This document shows, one piece after another, positions 61,227 through 64,000 of a DNA stretch of 64,000 bases. The DNA comes from Anagrus nilaparvatae (Eukaryota; Arthropoda; Insecta; Hymenoptera; Mymaridae), in contig JAKSXM010000007.1 of the NCBI GenBank assembly GCA_022575985.1, forward strand, positions 2,234,501-2,298,500. The letters are read 5' to 3'. The position numbers were made by a program, and so were the translations under genes. Under the pieces are notes generated by a model. That model worked only from the letters and a program-made list of their open reading frames with translations, had not been told where the DNA came from and made no database searches. The stretch's first letter is position 1; every line of letters begins with the position of its first letter.

Positions 61227-62678
61227 ATTTTTCTTTTTTGACTCCACTTTTACTGAATTTTATTTATCAAAATATAAAAAAAACAAAATTAACACAATTT
61301 CACTTTGAATAAAATAGTATTAAAATCACTTAATAAGCTTGAATTAAAAAAAGCCTGATGATTTTTTATCTAATAACAACAGAAAATTAAAACAATTCTT
61401 CAGAAAGAAACATCAACGACTAAACGTTAGTAAAAATATATATAACACAGCTGACTAGACCACACTTCTTCTGCAACGACTTTTCTTTAAAAGACAGGTG
61501 ATGTACTTTTTTTTTCTTTCTAATTTTTACTAAATACAATATTCAGAACAAGGAGAGATATATATGAATAATTCTATCTTTTTTTACTTTATTTTACCAT
61601 TATGTTATCAAACAATACAGCTGAGCTTTAAATGTATACAAACCAGCTGTTAAAAAATTTATTTTTTCATTCTGCTCTGATCACGCTTGCGCATTCTATA
61701 ATTTTTAAATAGGGTAGAAGGGGTGTTTTTCACTACCCTTAAGAAAATTTGAAATTAAATTATAGATGCTTTTTAAATATTACGCAAATATCGACCCTAA
61801 CAATTTTAAAACTTATTTTTTGTAAAATCTAACCTTTAAGGTCCAAACCCTTAAAAACCCGGGGTTCTCACCACCAAGCATATTAGACAAATGGATCAAT
61901 ATTCTTGTGGATAAATATAATAAAATTTTTTTGAATATTTTTTAAGCATCGTTGTCAAAAAAATTACTCAATGTCAACAAAGTTTCTAAACCTCGTTCAT
62001 TTAATAAAATTTTTTAATATTCGACTAGCAACTTTGTTACAAATTATTTTTTAAAATCGTTTTCATAAAGTTACTAAAAGGCCTCTTGGTGATTTTAGAA
62101 AATCACTTATTTCAATTACCTGTTTGGTTGAATTTTATTTCTTAGGATCGATTTCTACAAAACCGAAAAATTTTATAAAATCACTAGCAATTTTTTAAAG
62201 TCACTGGTTCATCAAAATGACTGCGACATTTATACTACTAAATATTCTTTAGTAAAATGTACTTAAATTATCACAATGATCCCAAAGTTTTACCCTGCAG
62301 AGTTGCATGTGAAGAAAAATTGTAGCTCATTATATTTCTATGGTTAGCGTGGACAATGATTCAGACCCATTTTAGCAAAGGTTTTCAAACAGTTTTACTT
62401 AAAAATTAAATATTTGTGTCATTTTTTCAGATAATTTTCGATGTTAATTTCAATTTTGATCAATTTAATTTAGATTTAAGTTTACAATTGTTTTTTAAAT
62501 TACCCTCAGGGAATTTTTTTACTTTTCAAAAAAATTGGAATTAAAGAAAATGCTGTAATGCTGTAAAATACTGTAACCTTATTGCAAACTTTGTATAAAA
62601 CGGATTATCTAACTGATTAAAATTTATGATTTATTTTTTACTATGAGCAGCTTAAATTGAATTAAATGACAAATTTTT
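61227..62678. other. upstream region of the distal exon, non-coding
   Basis: Would hold the promoter and 5' untranslated part of the distal isoform. No certain core promoter motif or gene was recognised. AT-rich, with a CpG-poor composition. Confidence 0.35.
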
Positions 62679-63439
62679 CTACAAATAGGTAATAGAAAAT
62701 ACTATAAGAACAACACAACAAATGTTGTTAATTTCAGCAGAAGCTTTCTGTATTATATTTTTATACTTTGTTTTACGTAATAGGTGGCCCTGAAAATGGC
62801 CGGTAGTTTTTTTTTGAGTATTTGATGCGTGGCCCCAACCACACTCTCTGAGAATCAATAAACCACAAGCACACAACAAATTATCAAGGTCACAAACATA
62901 CACAAACGTACTATGAGAAATCAAAAATTTACAATCATGCGAGCACTTTGTGCTCAAGGGACTTCTTCTGGCCAGGAATATCAGTGTCCACCTCTTCAAG
63001 CCTACGAGCTCGGAAAATTGCACCAAGCGATTCAACAATTGCAACTTACGAACTGCTTCAACGAGGATTCAATGTCCGAAAACCATAGACTCCTCCAAGT
63101 GCACCAAGCATACCAACAACAAGCAAACAATTTTTCGTCCGCAGATTAGCGAAAGTGTCTAAAGGTACACACAAAAAAATCCCGTGCGGCGTCAGCCCGA
63201 AGCTGGGTTGCTGCTCCACAGATTACAATGCTTTTGTTGCATGTAATTTCAGACCTCGTGAACCTTCGTGCCGTAAGAAAAATGCACGGTTTCCGGGCTG
63301 CCTGAGCCCGGAATATTAAAAAAGTAATGCGCATGATCATACGAGAGCACGATAGTATAACGTACCGTGCGCCCGGCACGCACGTTGTAATAATATTTAT
63401 TTGTTGGTGTATATTATGTACTATTTTTTTTATTTGCAA
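62679..63439 (-). other. GC-rich region with unassigned coding-like fragments
   Basis: Composition changes sharply to more GC. On the minus strand one frame reads, without a break, GIFLCVPLDTFANLRTKN then a hydrophobic stretch CLLVVGMLGALGGVYGF, and stops at about 63067. After stop codons the same frame continues GAIFRARRLEEVDTDIP and KKSLEHKVLA, with a stop near 62938. A gtaagt donor-like word lies near 63045. Near 62788-62803 the minus strand reads ggccattttcagggcc, similar to a histone-type 3' stem-loop but with one mismatch; I could not find a histone in the frames. It may be exons of an unknown gene, a pseudogene or a mobile-element remnant. Short frames on both strands overlap here. Confidence 0.3.
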
Positions 63440-64000
63440 TTATAGATAATGGAGTAAATAATGAGTTCCATCGTGATAATGAGATATATTGTTTAGATTA
63501 ATAAAAGATTCAATGCAATAGAATAGATTTTTGAACCTATATTCGCGAGTAAAAAAATAGTATTTACAAACTCCGAATCTGAAGTGAATACTACTATATT
63601 AAAGCATGCTTATTAAAATTGATAAATACAGATTTTTTTAATGAAAATTTTATGTGTCTTTTAAATAATAATATTTACAGGATGGTAATTTATCTGAATT
63701 GATATACCCGTTTCAAAAATGTATTTATATTTTATATATACAATTTACCTTTATAATTAATTGCATACATAAATATAATATTATACATGTATTATATTTC
63801 TTTTTTAGGTTATACGCGCTCGTTTTGTAATTTAAATTAAATTAAATAAGACTTTTTATCAATTTTTTGTCAATTTTAAATGCAGTGTAATATAAAAATA
63901 TTAATTAATAGCGCGCACTATAAAAATCAATATAATTTGACTCTATAACATTACCGTCATTTTATACGAATTAACTCGATATTATTTTCTGAATTTTTCT
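63440..64000. other. non-coding AT-rich right edge
   Basis: No gene, RNA or structured repeat recognised to the end of the window. Confidence 0.4.

Noticed and set aside
62788..63160. Histone gene ending in a stem-loop
   Set aside because: The stem has a mismatch and no histone H2A, H2B, H3 or H4 motif is found in any frame upstream.
63170..63420. tRNA gene or tRNA-derived SINE in the GC-rich part
   Set aside because: No convincing A box and B box pair or cloverleaf could be traced.

Overview
The window looks like AT-rich nuclear DNA from an arthropod, most likely an insect. Three things point there: spliced protein genes with GT..AG introns, an animal-type uridine phosphorylase, and decayed Ty3/Gypsy-like retrotransposon DNA among many MITE-like inverted repeats. 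The species cannot be named from the sequence. Nothing in it is prokaryotic: no operons, ribosome binding sites or CRISPR arrays. Homology calls come from reading motifs, not from searches.

Layout: 0.6-2.7 kb holds an apparently intact two-exon gene for a zinc-finger, transposase-like protein. 3.6-5.35 kb is a diverged block of a T-rich satellite. 5.4-14 kb is repeat-derived non-coding DNA with foldback and MITE-like elements, a poly-C minisatellite and a large imperfect palindrome at 8.4-10.1 kb. 14.3-16.1 kb is an F-box/leucine-rich-repeat gene, followed by a Harbinger-type MITE and a relic of a related LRR gene. At 17.55-17.6 kb is a probable isolated first exon on the minus strand. 18.65-22.07 kb is a non-autonomous LTR element with two 249-bp LTRs that look identical. 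22.1-26.7 kb is a decayed, rearranged Gypsy-like gag-pol on the minus strand. 28.6-40.5 kb is a very homogeneous satellite array with a unit of about 467 bp, made of three related monomers of about 156 bp. Its right flank (40.46-41.5 kb) repeats a module also present at 3.9-4.8 kb.

The right third is a minus-strand uridine phosphorylase gene (45.2-50.8 kb). All splice sites can be read and the coding sequence totals 371 codons. A second, frame-compatible first exon lies at 61.2 kb, so the gene may span 16 kb and encode two N termini. Its introns carry several palindromic elements and one inverted relic of the satellite. 62.7-63.4 kb is unusually GC-rich with unassigned coding-like fragments.

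The most striking structure is the satellite. It has nested periodicities (about 156 bp, 467 bp, groups of four or five units, and a 4,667-bp ten-unit block duplicated in tandem). It also has a shared end module carrying a small hairpin, which suggests it spread or expanded from within a mobile element.
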